Below, in pieces: positions 18,670 through 27,743 of a stretch of DNA of 64,000 bases. Below the pieces are notes generated by a model. That model saw only the letters and a program-made list of their open reading frames with translations. It was not told where the DNA came from and did no database searches. The position numbers and the translations under genes were made by a program. This DNA is from Streptomyces rimosus (lineage in GTDB: Bacteria > Actinomycetota > Actinomycetes > Streptomycetales > Streptomycetaceae). The stretch covers positions 4,216,001-4,280,000 of the forward strand of contig NZ_CP023688.1 of assembly GCF_008704655.1 (NCBI RefSeq), given 5' to 3'. The first letter of the stretch is position 1. Every line of letters starts with the position of its first letter.

Positions 18670-20064
18670 GTGAGCGCGCCCCACACCCGCCGATCCACAT
18701 TCCTCGGGCGGATGTCCCTGCCCGAGCGGACCTTCATCACGGACGCCCTGCGCGCCGAGACGGTGGGCGGTGTTCTGCTGCTGATCGCCGCCGTCGTGGC
18801 CCTCGTGTGGGCGAACACGCTGGGCGGCAGCTACGAGGCGGTACGCAGCTTCCACCTCGGCTTCGGCTCCATCGGGCTGGACCTGTCCGTACAGCACTGG
18901 GCCGCCGACGGCCTGCTCGCCGTCTTCTTCTTCGTCGCCGGCATCGAGCTGAAGCGCGAACTGGTCGCGGGCGATCTGCGCGAGCCCAAGAAGGCCGTCC
19001 TCCCGGTGGTCGCCGCGCTGTGCGGCATGGCGATGCCCGCGCTCGTCTACTTCCTGGTCAACACGGTGGGCGGCGGCTCGACGAACGGCTGGGCGGTGCC
19101 GACCGCCACCGACATCGCCTTCGCGCTGGCCGTCCTCGCCGTCATCGGCACGTCCCTGCCGTCCGCGCTGCGCGCCTTCCTGCTCACCCTCGCCGTCGTC
19201 GACGACCTCTTCGCGATCCTGATCATCGCGGTCTTCTTCACCTCGCAGCTCAACTTCGTGGCGCTCGGCTTCGCCGTCGCCGGCCTCGCCGTCTTCTACC
19301 TGCTGCTGCGCAAGGGCGTACGCGGCTGGTACATCTACGTGCCGCTCGCCCTGGTCATCTGGGGCCTGATGTACAACAGCGGCGTCCACGCCACCATCGC
19401 GGGCGTCGCCATGGGCCTGATGCTGCGCTGCCACCGCCGCGACGGCGAGGAGCAGTCGCCGGGCGAGCACATCGAGCACCTAGTGCGGCCCGTCTCGGCC
19501 GGTCTCGCGGTGCCGCTGTTCGCCCTCTTCTCGGCGGGTGTGTCGGTCTCCGGCGGCGCGCTGCACGACGTCTTCACCAAGCCGGAGACGCTGGGTGTGG
19601 TGCTCGGTCTCGTCGTCGGCAAGGCGGTCGGCATATTCGGCGGCACGTGGTGCGCGGCCCGCTTCACCAAGGCCGAGCTGAACCCCGACCTGAGATGGCC
19701 GGACGTGTTCGCCGTCGCCGCGCTCGCCGGCATCGGCTTCACGGTCTCCCTGCTCATCGGCGAGCTGGCGTTCACCGACGACCCGCTGCTGACCGACGAG
19801 ATCAAGGCAGCCGTGCTGACCGGCTCGCTGATCGCCGCGGTGTTCTCCGGAATCCTGCTGAAGATACGTAACGCCAAGTACCGCAAGCTCTGCGACGAAG
19901 AGGACCGGGACGAGGACCTGGACGGCATCCCGGACGTGTACGAACAGGGCAACCCGGAGTACCACCTGAGGATGGCGAAGATCTTGGAAGCGAAGGCCGC
20001 GGAACACCGCCGCCTTGCCGAAGTGGCCTCCGGCGCCGACGCCGGGGACGATGGTCCGGCATGA
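18670..20064 (+). CDS. nhaA: Na+/H+ antiporter NhaA
   Basis: Inner-membrane sodium/proton antiporter, 464 aa. The start GTG 18670 follows GGAGGTCC. Visible are the helix IV motif PTATDIAFALAVLA and the paired aspartates VVDDLFAILII (ion-binding site on helix V), plus ten to twelve hydrophobic segments. A hydrophilic tail of about 60 residues (EEDRDEDLDGIPDVYEQG) exceeds the enterobacterial length and looks like an actinobacterial extension. The downstream holin-X-like gene is 44 bp away on the same strand. Confidence 0.94.
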   Translation: MSAPHTRRSTFLGRMSLPERTFITDALRAETVGGVLLLIAAVVALVWANTLGGSYEAVRSFHLGFGSIGLDLSVQHWAADGLLAVFFFVAGIELKRELVAGDLREPKKAVLPVVAALCGMAMPALVYFLVNTVGGGSTNGWAVPTATDIAFALAVLAVIGTSLPSALRAFLLTLAVVDDLFAILIIAVFFTSQLNFVALGFAVAGLAVFYLLLRKGVRGWYIYVPLALVIWGLMYNSGVHATIAGVAMGLMLRCHRRDGEEQSPGEHIEHLVRPVSAGLAVPLFALFSAGVSVSGGALHDVFTKPETLGVVLGLVVGKAVGIFGGTWCAARFTKAELNPDLRWPDVFAVAALAGIGFTVSLLIGELAFTDDPLLTDEIKAAVLTGSLIAAVFSGILLKIRNAKYRKLCDEEDRDEDLDGIPDVYEQGNPEYHLRMAKILEAKAAEHRRLAEVASGADAGDDGPA

Positions 20065-20108
20065 TCTGAGAGGCTTTGCATCCGGGAGAAGACAAGAGGG
20101 AGACGTCG

Positions 20109-20567
20109 ATGAGCACAGCCGACGACGGCGCGGACCGCAGCCTCGGACAGCTGGTGGCCACGGCCACCGCCGAGATGTCCGCGCTGGTGCACGACGAAAT
20201 CGCACTGGCCAAGGCCGAGCTGCGGCAGGACGCGAAGCGGGCCGGCATCGGCAGCGCCGCGTTCCTCGCGGCGGGCGCGCTCGCGCTGTTTGCGCTGCCG
20301 GTGCTGAGCTTCGCGGCCGCCTACGGCATCCACAATCTCGGGCTCGGCCTCGCCTGGTCCTTCCTGATCGTCGGCGGCGCCTTCCTGGTCATCGCCCTGC
20401 TGCTGGTGCTGGTGGCGGTGGCCAAGCTGAAGAAGATCAAGAAGCCGGAGAAGACCATCACCTCGGCCAAGGAGACCGCGGCCGTCCTGCAGAACGTCAA
20501 GCCGCATCCGCGTCCGGCCACCGAGGACCACCCGGTCCTGGAGTCTGTGACACGCTCCTCCGTATGA
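20109..20567 (+). CDS. Holin-X-like membrane protein (DUF1469)
   Basis: A 152-aa protein. An amphipathic N-terminus (TATAEMSALVHDEIALAKAEL) is followed by two transmembrane helices (about 60-80 and 90-115) and a lysine-rich tail. This is the layout of the actinobacterial putative holin-X / phage holin family. These are chromosomal and the phage link is by name only. Its stop overlaps the next start by ATGA (20564-20567). Confidence 0.82.
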   Translation: MSTADDGADRSLGQLVATATAEMSALVHDEIALAKAELRQDAKRAGIGSAAFLAAGALALFALPVLSFAAAYGIHNLGLGLAWSFLIVGGAFLVIALLLVLVAVAKLKKIKKPEKTITSAKETAAVLQNVKPHPRPATEDHPVLESVTRSSV

Positions 20568-21490
20568 CGGCTCCCGACAGTTCCGACGCGGTCGTACGTC
20601 CCGACGGGCCCTGGATCCACCGGGACGTGGCGGCCAACGGCGCGCGTTTCCACATCGCCGAGATGGGCGACGGCCCGCTGGTGCTGTTGCTGCACGGCTT
20701 CCCGCAGTTCTGGTGGGCCTGGCGGCATCAGCTCCCGGCGCTCGCCGAGGCGGGTTTCCGTGCGGTGGCGATGGACCTGCGGGGCGTGGGCGGCAGCGAC
20801 CGTACGCCGCGCGGTTACGATCCGGCCAACCTGGCCCTGGACATCACCGGCGTCGTACGGTCCCTCGGCGAGCCGGACGCCGCGCTCGTCGGGCACGACC
20901 TCGGCGGCTACCTGGCATGGACGGCGGCTGTGATGCGGCCGAAGCTGGTGCGGCGGCTGGCGGTGTCCTCGATGCCGCACCCGCGGCGCTGGCGGGCGGC
21001 GATGCTCGCCGACTTCAAGCAGAGCAGGCAGAGCTCCCACATCTGGGGGTTCCAGCAGCCGTGGCTGCCCGAGCGCCGACTGGTGGCGGACGACGCCGCC
21101 CTGGTGGGGCGTCTGATCCGGGACTGGTCCGGGCCGCAGCTGCCCGAGGACGAGGACATCGACGTCTACCGGCGGGCGATGACGATCCCCTCGACGGCGC
21201 ACTGCACGGTCGAGCCGTACCGCTGGATGGTGCGCTCGATGGCCCGGCCGGACGGCATCCAGTTCAACCGGCGCATGAAGTGGCCCGTACGGGTGCCGAC
21301 GCTGCACCTGCACGGCTCGCTCGACCCGGTGGTGCGCACCCGCAGCGCGGCCGGCTCCGGGGAGTACGTGGAGGCCCCGTACCGCTGGCGGCTCTTCGAC
21401 GGCCTCGGGCACTTCCCGCACGAGGAGGACCCGGTGGCGTTCTCCACCGAGCTGATCAACTGGCTGAAGGACCCGGAGCCCGACCGGTAG
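20564..21490 (+). CDS. Alpha/beta-fold hydrolase (epoxide hydrolase-like)
   Basis: A 308-aa hydrolase with LHGFPQFWWAWRHQ (oxyanion HGFP motif), GHDLGGYLAW (nucleophile elbow with Asp, as in epoxide hydrolases and haloalkane dehalogenases) and a C-terminal GLGHFPHEEDP (catalytic His). Asp in place of Ser in the elbow favours an epoxide hydrolase-type reaction. Translation is coupled to the upstream holin-X-like gene by a 4-bp overlap. Substrate unknown. Confidence 0.88.
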   Translation: MTAPDSSDAVVRPDGPWIHRDVAANGARFHIAEMGDGPLVLLLHGFPQFWWAWRHQLPALAEAGFRAVAMDLRGVGGSDRTPRGYDPANLALDITGVVRSLGEPDAALVGHDLGGYLAWTAAVMRPKLVRRLAVSSMPHPRRWRAAMLADFKQSRQSSHIWGFQQPWLPERRLVADDAALVGRLIRDWSGPQLPEDEDIDVYRRAMTIPSTAHCTVEPYRWMVRSMARPDGIQFNRRMKWPVRVPTLHLHGSLDPVVRTRSAAGSGEYVEAPYRWRLFDGLGHFPHEEDPVAFSTELINWLKDPEPDR

Positions 21491-21663
21491 GACCGGCGGC
21501 CGGAACCGTTCGTTCCGCGCCGGTGCGGCCGGGGTACCCGGGTCGGGTGGTACGACACGCCGAGCCGATCCGAACGCACGTATGACGAACAGCCAATTGC
21601 CGCCCGCATAGGCCAATTGACGGCCCGCCGAGCGATTACGGAGCCCGGAGCACGGGCAGAGTC

Positions 21664-21867
21664 GTGGGTATGGGCTGGACGCACGACTACCGTGACGTGG
21701 CACGCGATCGCCGCAGCAGCGCCGCTGCGACGGGCACTCCGGAGAGGGGGGCCTCGGACCTTGTGTCCGGTGGGTCCCCCGACCTCGCCCACCCGCTGGG
21801 CATTCCGCGCATCCTGCGCCGCCGTGCGCGCTGGATGACCGCGCGGCTCAAGCATCCACGGACCTGA
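21664..21867 (+). CDS. Small hypothetical protein (67 aa), weak support
   Basis: An ORF in the ~440-bp gap between two convergent genes. It begins MGMGWTHDYRD and is rich in arginine. There is no strong ribosome binding site, and two overlapping frames are also open, as is common in this G+C-rich DNA. It is listed because the frame has a plausible hydrophilic composition; it may be spurious. Confidence 0.3.
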   Translation: MGMGWTHDYRDVARDRRSSAAATGTPERGASDLVSGGSPDLAHPLGIPRILRRRARWMTARLKHPRT

Positions 21868-21933
21868 CCGCCGGAGCCCCGGCCGGGGCGGGGGCTTGCG
21901 CCTGCCCGCCCGGTCCCCGTCCGGTCCTTGGTG

Positions 21934-23142
21934 TCACATCGCGCAGCCCTGGCTGTCCACCGGCCGCTCGGCCGTGCGCCCCTGGGTGATGTCCGAGCGG
22001 ATCTCGTCGGCGGTGAGCGCGTAGCCGGTGTTGGTGTCGTCCAGGGACTTGGCGAAGACCACTCCGTAGACCTCGCCGTTCGGCGTGAGCAGCGGGCCGC
22101 CGGAGTTGCCCTGCCGGACCGTGGCGTACAGGGAGTAGACGTCGCGGGCGACCGTGCCGCGGTGGTAGATGTCCGGCCCGTCGGCCTTGATGCGGCTGCG
22201 GATACGGGCCGCGCGGACGTCGTAGCCGCCGTTCTCCGGGAACCCGGCGACGATGGCGCCCTTGCCGGTGCCCGCGGCGTCCTGTGCGAAGCGCAGCGCG
22301 GGCGCGGACAGCGACGGCACGTCGAGCACCGCGATGTCGCGCTGCCAGTCGTAGAGGACGACCTTCGCGTCGTACGTACGGCCCTCGCCGCCTATCTGGA
22401 CCGTCGGCTCCTTGACGCCTCCCACCACGTGGGCGTTGGTCATCACACGGTGCGGCGCGAAGACGAAACCGCTGCCTTCGAGGACCTTGCCGCAGCTCGG
22501 GGCCGTGCCGACGACCTTGACGATGCTCTTGCGGGCCCGCGCCGTGACGGGGCTGCTGGCCAGCTTGGGGTCCGGGGCGGGCACCGCGTGGATCGGCTCG
22601 TTCGAGAACGGCGTGAAGACCTGCGGGAAGCCGTTCTGCTTGAGGACCGACTGGAAGTCCTTGAACCAGTTGTTCGCCTCCTCCGGCATCACCTGGGTGA
22701 CGCCGAGCAGCACCTTGGAGTTGCGGACCACCTTGCCCAGCGTCGGTATCGAGGTCTGGGCCAGCATGGAGCCGATGAGCCAGGCGACCAGCAGCATGGC
22801 CAGGACGTTGACCAGCGCGCCGCCGGTGGCGTCCAGGGCGCGCGCCGGTGACCAGGTGATGTATCTCCGGAGTTTGTTGCCCAGGTGGGTGGTGAGGGCC
22901 TGGCCCACCGAGGCGCACACGATCACGATGGCGACCGCCGCGATCGCCGCGAAGGTGCCCGGGGTGGCGTCGTCGGTGATCTCGTTCCAGATCACCGGCA
23001 GCACATAGACCGCGACCAGGCCGCCTCCGAGGAAGCCGATCACGGAGAGGATGCCGACGACGAAGCCCTGGCGGTAGCCGACGACGGCGAACCACACCGC
23101 GGCGGCCAACAGCACGATGTCCAGCACGTTCACGCCCGACAC
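21934..23142 (-). CDS. MarP-like membrane serine protease (CvpA + trypsin-like domains)
   Basis: A 402-aa protein resembling mycobacterial MarP, an acid-resistance periplasmic protease. Residues 1-130 hold four hydrophobic helices of the CvpA domain (VLLAAAVWFAVVGYRQGF). The C-terminal S1 protease has NAHVVGG (His), RDIAVLDV (Asp) and RQGNSGGPLL (Ser nucleophile). Start GTG 23142 was chosen over GTG 23133 for Shine-Dalgarno spacing. It lies 4 bp after the Nudix stop, so it is in the same transcription unit. Confidence 0.9.
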   Translation of the reverse strand: MSGVNVLDIVLLAAAVWFAVVGYRQGFVVGILSVIGFLGGGLVAVYVLPVIWNEITDDATPGTFAAIAAVAIVIVCASVGQALTTHLGNKLRRYITWSPARALDATGGALVNVLAMLLVAWLIGSMLAQTSIPTLGKVVRNSKVLLGVTQVMPEEANNWFKDFQSVLKQNGFPQVFTPFSNEPIHAVPAPDPKLASSPVTARARKSIVKVVGTAPSCGKVLEGSGFVFAPHRVMTNAHVVGGVKEPTVQIGGEGRTYDAKVVLYDWQRDIAVLDVPSLSAPALRFAQDAAGTGKGAIVAGFPENGGYDVRAARIRSRIKADGPDIYHRGTVARDVYSLYATVRQGNSGGPLLTPNGEVYGVVFAKSLDDTNTGYALTADEIRSDITQGRTAERPVDSQGCAM

Positions 23143-23146
23143 CGTC

Positions 23147-23851
23147 TCACGCGCGCCGGTCGAGCGGGACCTGCTTGGCACGGTCCCATGGCAGCTCCCA
23201 CCCCGCGTAGTGCAGGATCCGGTCAATCACGCCCGCGGTGAAACCCCAGACCAGCGCGTCCTCGACGAGGAAGGCGGGGCCGACGTGGCCGCTGGGGTGG
23301 CGGGTGGTCACCCGGTGGGCGGGGTCCGTGAGATCCGCCACGGGCACCGTGAAGACCCGGGCCGTCTCCGCCTCGTCCACCGCGCCGACCGGACTCGGCT
23401 CGCGCCACCAGCCCAGTACGGGCGTGACGACGAACCCGCTGACGGGGATGTACAGCCGCGGCAGCACACCGAAGACCTGGACGCCGGCCGGATCGAGGCC
23501 GGTCTCCTCCCACGCCTCGCGCAGCGCCGCGCGCACCGGGCCCGCGCCCTCCGGGTCGCCGTCCTCGGGGTCGAGGGCGCCGCCGGGGAACGAGGGCTGT
23601 CCGGCGTGCGAGCGCAGGGTGCCGGCGCGCTCCATGAGCAGCAGCTCGGGGCCGCGGTCGCCGTGCCCGAACAGGACCAGTACGGCGGACGGCCGGCCGC
23701 CGGTCTCGGGCGGCAGGAACCGGCTGAGCTGGTGGGGCTCGATCGTGGCGGCGGCACGGGCCACCGGCGCCAGCCACTGCGGCAGGCCGTCGGTGCGGAC
23801 CGCCGTCTCATACGCCGCGGTCTTCGCGTACTGCTCCCGTGCGCTCGTCAT
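23147..23851 (-). CDS. Nudix hydrolase, CoA pyrophosphatase type
   Basis: A 234-aa Nudix protein with ATG 23851 after GAGGGGG. The Nudix region includes PSFPGGALDPEDGDPE and LREAWEETGLD. It also has the NuCoA-type upstream segment RAGTLRSHAGQPSFPGG, which points to hydrolysis of CoA derivatives. First gene of a two-gene unit with the MarP-like protease. Confidence 0.86.
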   Translation of the reverse strand: MTSAREQYAKTAAYETAVRTDGLPQWLAPVARAAATIEPHQLSRFLPPETGGRPSAVLVLFGHGDRGPELLLMERAGTLRSHAGQPSFPGGALDPEDGDPEGAGPVRAALREAWEETGLDPAGVQVFGVLPRLYIPVSGFVVTPVLGWWREPSPVGAVDEAETARVFTVPVADLTDPAHRVTTRHPSGHVGPAFLVEDALVWGFTAGVIDRILHYAGWELPWDRAKQVPLDRRA

Positions 23852-24005
23852 ACGCGCCCCCTCAGGCCCTGGATCGGTGGGATCGATGGTCATGCGGCCG
23901 TGGCCGGTCCTATTCGGGCTGAGTCATTTCGCGGCCGGTTCGGTTCCGCTTCCCGTGTGAGCGTTTGGTACCGGGCGGGGGCGCGGGGGCGGCGCGCGGC
24001 GGTGT

Positions 24006-25355
24006 TCACCGGCCCGCCAGCGGGGGCGCGGGCTGTCCCGGATAGTCGGCCGGGGGCCGCAGCCGCTGGCCCGGCTGGCCGCCCATCTCGTACTTGAGCA
24101 GCTTCTTCGCCTTCTCCGGGTCCAGCTCGCCCTCGCCGTACGACGGGCAGTCGTGGGCGATGGGGCAGGCGCCGCAGGCGGGCTTGCGGGAATGGCAGAC
24201 GCGGCGGCCGTGGAAGACCACGCGGTGCGAGAGCATCGTCCACTCGCTCTTGGGGAAGATCTCGGCGATCTCCGCCTCGACCTTCTCCGGGTCCTGCTGC
24301 TCGGTCCAGCGGAAGCGGCGGACCAGCCGGCCGAAGTGGGTGTCGACCGTGATCCCCGGGACGCCGAAGGCATTGCCCAGGACGACATTGGCGGTCTTGC
24401 GGCCGACGCCCGGCAGCGTCACCAGGTCCTCCAGGCGGCCGGGGACCTCGCCGTCGAAACGGTCCCGTAGCGCCGTGGAGAGGCCGAGCAGCGACTTGGC
24501 CTTGGCCCGGAAGAAGCCGGTCGGCCGGATCAGCTCCTCCAGCCGCTCGGGCTCGGCGGCGGCCATGTCCTCCGGAGTGGGATAGGCGGCGAACAGGGCG
24601 GGGGTGGTCTGGTTGACCCGCAGGTCGGTGGTCTGCGCGGACAGGACCGTGGCGACGAGCAGCTCGAAGGAGTTGCGGAAGTCCAGCTCGGGATGGGCGT
24701 ACGGATAGACCTCGGCCAGCTCGCGGTTCATCCGGCGGGCACGGCGCACCATGGCCGCACGGGACTCGGGCTTGGCGGGGGACTTGGGGGCGGGCTGTTT
24801 GGCGGCGGGCTGCGTGGAGGCTGCGGGCTTGGTGGCCTTGGCGGCCTTCTTGGCGGGGGCGGTCTTCTTGGCGGCCGTCTTCGTGGCAGCCGACTTTCCG
24901 GCAGTGGCCTTCTCGGCGGCTGCCTTCTTGGCGGGGGCCTTCTTGGCCGCGGTCTTCCCAGCCGCAGTCTTCTTGGCCGCAGTCTTCGTCGCCGCCGTCT
25001 TCTCGGCGGCCGTCTGCTCGGCAGTCGCCTTCTTGACCCCGGCCTTCTTAGCCGCGGTCTCCCCGGCCGCAGGCTTCGACGCTGCCGCCTTCTTGGCAGT
25101 CGCCTTCTTGGCCGCGGTCTTCTTCGCGACAGCCGGTTCCGCCGCCGCCTTCTTCGCAGCGACCTGCTTGGCGGCAGAGGTCCCAGTCGTAGCCGTTGCG
25201 GCGGACTTCTTCCGTGTCGTCGCCTTTTTCGCTCTTTCCCCGGTTTTCGCCGCCTTCGCGGCCTCGGCGGGCGCCTGTTCGCCCACAGCGGAATCGCGGC
25301 CCGCGCTCACTCGCTCAGCCCCCTGGTCCTGTGCTCTCACCGGCGTATTGGACAC
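24006..25355 (-). CDS. nth: Endonuclease III with long histone-like Lys/Ala tail
   Basis: DNA glycosylase/AP lyase of base excision repair. From GTG 25355 it has 449 aa, about twice the usual 210-250. The catalytic part (last ~240 aa) shows [14 protein letters not shown] (helix-hairpin-helix with catalytic Lys), [13 protein letters not shown] (catalytic Asp) and the 4Fe-4S loop C-x6-C-x2-C-x5-C. Residues ~25-205 are a low-complexity tail of repeated AAKK/KKTA units, like histone H1 or HupS-type tails, probably binding DNA non-specifically. The paralogous repeat DNA may vary in length between strains. Confidence 0.93.
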   Translation of the reverse strand: MSNTPVRAQDQGAERVSAGRDSAVGEQAPAEAAKAAKTGERAKKATTRKKSAATATTGTSAAKQVAAKKAAAEPAVAKKTAAKKATAKKAAASKPAAGETAAKKAGVKKATAEQTAAEKTAATKTAAKKTAAGKTAAKKAPAKKAAAEKATAGKSAATKTAAKKTAPAKKAAKATKPAASTQPAAKQPAPKSPAKPESRAAMVRRARRMNRELAEVYPYAHPELDFRNSFELLVATVLSAQTTDLRVNQTTPALFAAYPTPEDMAAAEPERLEELIRPTGFFRAKAKSLLGLSTALRDRFDGEVPGRLEDLVTLPGVGRKTANVVLGNAFGVPGITVDTHFGRLVRRFRWTEQQDPEKVEAEIAEIFPKSEWTMLSHRVVFHGRRVCHSRKPACGACPIAHDCPSYGEGELDPEKAKKLLKYEMGGQPGQRLRPPADYPGQPAPPLAGR

Positions 25356-25459
25356 TCGGCCAGCGTAAGGCCACCCACTGACATCCGGTCCGATCTCCCT
25401 GACCGGTGGGCCCAATCGGCCCCCTGCCGTATGGCTTGCGCCACGGGTCCGGCATCCTT

Positions 25460-25473
25460 GTGATTGATCGCAC
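25460..25473. promoter_or_regulatory. Candidate Crp-binding site upstream of crp
   Basis: GTGATTGATCGCAC fits, with one mismatch, the GTG-N6-GNCAC motif I recall for Streptomyces Crp. It lies 65-78 bp before the crp start in the nth/crp divergent region, a plausible position for autoregulation. Motif recalled, not computed. Confidence 0.35.
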
Positions 25474-25537
25474 TGTTTTGCATTCCGGCATGATGGGGAC
25501 CAAGGTCCCTTTGAGCATGTCGACAAGGAGAGATCTC

Positions 25538-26212
25538 GTGGACGACGTTCTGCGGCGCGCACCGCTCTTCGCGGCGCTCGATGACGAGCAGGCGGCCGAG
25601 CTGCGCGCCTCGATGGGAGAGGTCACGCTCGCCCGCGGCGACGCCCTGTTCCACGAAGGGGACCCGGGCGACCGCCTGTACGTGGTCACCGAGGGCAAGG
25701 TCAAGCTGCACCGCACCTCCCCCGACGGACGGGAGAACATGCTCGCCGTCCTCGGCCCCGGTGAGCTGATCGGCGAGCTCTCCCTCTTCGACCCGGGCCC
25801 GCGTACCGCCACCGCCACCGCACTCACCGAGGTCAAGCTGCTGGGCCTGGGCCACGGCGACCTCCAGCCCTGGCTGAACGCCCGCCCGGAGGTCGCGACC
25901 GCCCTGCTGCGCGCCGTCGCGCGCCGCCTGCGCAAGACCAACGACCAGATGTCCGACCTGGTCTTCTCCGACGTGCCGGGCCGTGTCGCCCGCGCGCTCC
26001 TGGACCTGTCGCGCCGCTTCGGCGTGCAGTCCGAGGAGGGCATCCACGTCGTGCACGACCTCACGCAGGAGGAGCTGGCCCAGCTCGTCGGCGCCTCGCG
26101 CGAGACGGTCAACAAGGCCCTCGCGGACTTCGCCGGCCGCGGCTGGCTGCGCCTGGAGGCGCGCGCGGTGATCCTGCTGGACGTGGAGCGCCTGGCGAAG
26201 CGTTCGCGCTGA
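25538..26212 (+). CDS. crp: Crp/Fnr-family transcription regulator Crp
   Basis: Global regulator of germination, development and antibiotic production in streptomycetes. The 224 aa start at GTG 25538 behind AAGGAGAG. The cyclic-nucleotide domain has [20 protein letters not shown] (phosphate-binding cassette with Glu, Arg, Thr). The C-terminal HTH is [20 protein letters not shown]. Length and context, divergent from nth, match the S. coelicolor Crp locus from memory. Confidence 0.95.
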   Translation: MDDVLRRAPLFAALDDEQAAELRASMGEVTLARGDALFHEGDPGDRLYVVTEGKVKLHRTSPDGRENMLAVLGPGELIGELSLFDPGPRTATATALTEVKLLGLGHGDLQPWLNARPEVATALLRAVARRLRKTNDQMSDLVFSDVPGRVARALLDLSRRFGVQSEEGIHVVHDLTQEELAQLVGASRETVNKALADFAGRGWLRLEARAVILLDVERLAKRSR

Positions 26213-26253
26213 CGCGCGCCGGCCGCCGCGCCGCACGCCACACCGGACACCGG

Positions 26254-26286
26254 AAGGGTCCCGCTCCCCCGAGGAGCGGGACCCTT
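26254..26286 (+). terminator. Terminator downstream of crp
   Basis: A 14-bp perfect stem aagggtcccgctcc/ggagcgggaccctt around a 5-nt loop, followed by T-rich sequence, 42 bp after the crp stop. Confidence 0.85.
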
Positions 26287-26314
26287 TCGCGTGAAACCGG
26301 CCAACCGGCCCTAC

Positions 26315-26350
26315 GGCACCCCCGGCACCCCCGGCACCCCCGGCACCCGC
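26315..26350. repeat. Four tandem 9-bp units (ggcaccccc)
   Basis: Three exact copies and one variant (ggcacccgc), between the crp terminator and the agmatine deiminase-like gene. Simple-sequence tract, probably slippage-generated. Confidence 0.8.
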
Positions 26351-26419
26351 CCGCGCCCATAGCAGGCCCTACAGAGCCCGTAGGGCCCTATGCCACCGCC
26401 CTATGGCACCCGCAGAGCC

Positions 26420-27589
26420 TCACGCCACCCACGGCACCTGCTGCGTAGCGCAGTGAACGCCGCCCCCACCCTCCCCGACCGCGTCGATCGACACCTGCCG
26501 GATCTCCCGGCCGGGATGCAGCTCGCGCAGCACCCCGGCGGCCCGGTCGTCGGCCCGCCGGTCGCCGAAGCGCGGCAGGACCACCACGCCGTTCGCCACG
26601 TAGTAGTTCAGGTACGAGGCCAGGAACGCCGGGCCCCGGTCGCCGATCGCGTACGGGTCGGGCTCCTCCACCTCGACGATCTCCAGCCGCCTGCCCCGGG
26701 CGTCCCGCGCCTTCATGAGGACGCCACGGGCCTGCTCGTACACCCGTGTCCAGACGTCCGGGCCGTCCCCCTTCCAGGGGCGGTTCAGGGCGACCACGCC
26801 CGGCTCCACGAAGCGGGCGATGGTGTCGACGTGGCAGTCGGTGATGTCCTCGCCGCGCACGCCCGCGAGCCAGACCACCCGGGACACGCCAAGGACGCGG
26901 CACAGCTCCCGCTCGATCTCCGCCCGCGTCCTGCCGGGGTTGCGGTTCGGGTTGACCAGCGAACTCTCGGTGGCGAGCAGGGTTCCCTCACCGTCGACCT
27001 CCACGGAGCCGCCCTCGGCGACGATCCCGGCATCGATACGGGCGATCCCCGCGTGGCCCAGCAGCCCGCGGGCCACCCCGGCATCGCGCGGGTGGCGCTG
27101 CTTGCCGCCCCACCCGTTGAAGTGGAGGTCGACGCCCGCGCGGCCGGGCCCCGGTGACGTAGCCGGCCGGGTGACGAAGACCGGACCGGTATCGCGTATC
27201 CACAGGTCATCGACCGGTATCGGCACGATCTCCACGGACGTACCGCACCCCGCGCGGGCCTGCGCCTTCTCCTCCGGGGCGGCCAGCAGCACGACCGGCT
27301 CGTACTCGGCGAGCGTGCGCGCCAGTCGGGCGATGTCGCGCTGCACGGCGGGGGCCTGGTCCTTCCAGGGGGAGTCGGCCGGCGGCCAGGCGAGGTACGT
27401 GGCGGCATGGGGACCCCACTCGGCAGGCATCCGGGCGGGACCGGACGCGGCGGTCGGCGCGGTGGCCCCGGGACTGCCGGAGGCCCCGGGCGACCACGCG
27501 GCGTACGCGAGGCCCGTACCCGCCAGCGCTCCCAGGCCGCCGAGCCCCAGCAGCCTGCGGCGCGACAGAAGGCGTCGTGGTCGGTTCAT
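26420..27589 (-). CDS. Tat-exported agmatine deiminase / peptidylarginine deiminase-family enzyme
   Basis: Guanidino-group-modifying enzyme of the PAD_porph family, 389 aa. The N-terminus carries a twin-arginine signal (SRRRLLGLGG, then a hydrophobic stretch), so it is exported, unlike cytosolic AguA. Catalytic elements are WIRDTGPVFV (Asp), CHVDTIARF (His) and GGGVHCATQQVP (nucleophile Cys). Expected reaction: agmatine or a related guanidine to the ureido form plus ammonia. It is divergent from a TetR gene with a shared palindromic operator, suggesting ligand-induced control. Confidence 0.86.
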   Translation of the reverse strand: MNRPRRLLSRRRLLGLGGLGALAGTGLAYAAWSPGASGSPGATAPTAASGPARMPAEWGPHAATYLAWPPADSPWKDQAPAVQRDIARLARTLAEYEPVVLLAAPEEKAQARAGCGTSVEIVPIPVDDLWIRDTGPVFVTRPATSPGPGRAGVDLHFNGWGGKQRHPRDAGVARGLLGHAGIARIDAGIVAEGGSVEVDGEGTLLATESSLVNPNRNPGRTRAEIERELCRVLGVSRVVWLAGVRGEDITDCHVDTIARFVEPGVVALNRPWKGDGPDVWTRVYEQARGVLMKARDARGRRLEIVEVEEPDPYAIGDRGPAFLASYLNYYVANGVVVLPRFGDRRADDRAAGVLRELHPGREIRQVSIDAVGEGGGGVHCATQQVPWVA

Positions 27590-27640
27590 GACCGGCTGTT
27601 CTCCTTCCGGGCCGTCCACGGTGCCGGACCGCCCTGCTTT

Positions 27641-27662
27641 CCTGACTGAAATTTCAGTCAGG
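27641..27662. promoter_or_regulatory. Palindromic operator between PAD-like gene and TetR
   Basis: A perfect 22-bp palindrome with half-site cctgactgaaa. It sits 52 bp upstream of the PAD-like start and 82 bp upstream of the tetR start. Size and symmetry are typical of TetR operators; binding by the adjacent regulator is inferred. Confidence 0.75.
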
Positions 27663-27743
27663 GCCCTGGGGTCGAACGTAGCACCGGCGAGAACCGATGG
27701 CGACCGGTTACCGCTGACCGGCCACCGAGTACGGTGGTCGACT

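Noticed and set aside
20109..20567. Prophage holin
   Set aside because: The family name suggests phage, but there are no other phage genes and the gene sits in a conserved chromosomal operon.
26420..27589. Part of the lipolanthine cluster because it also handles guanidines
   Set aside because: It lies about 20 kb away across core genes, has its own TetR and operator, and is exported.
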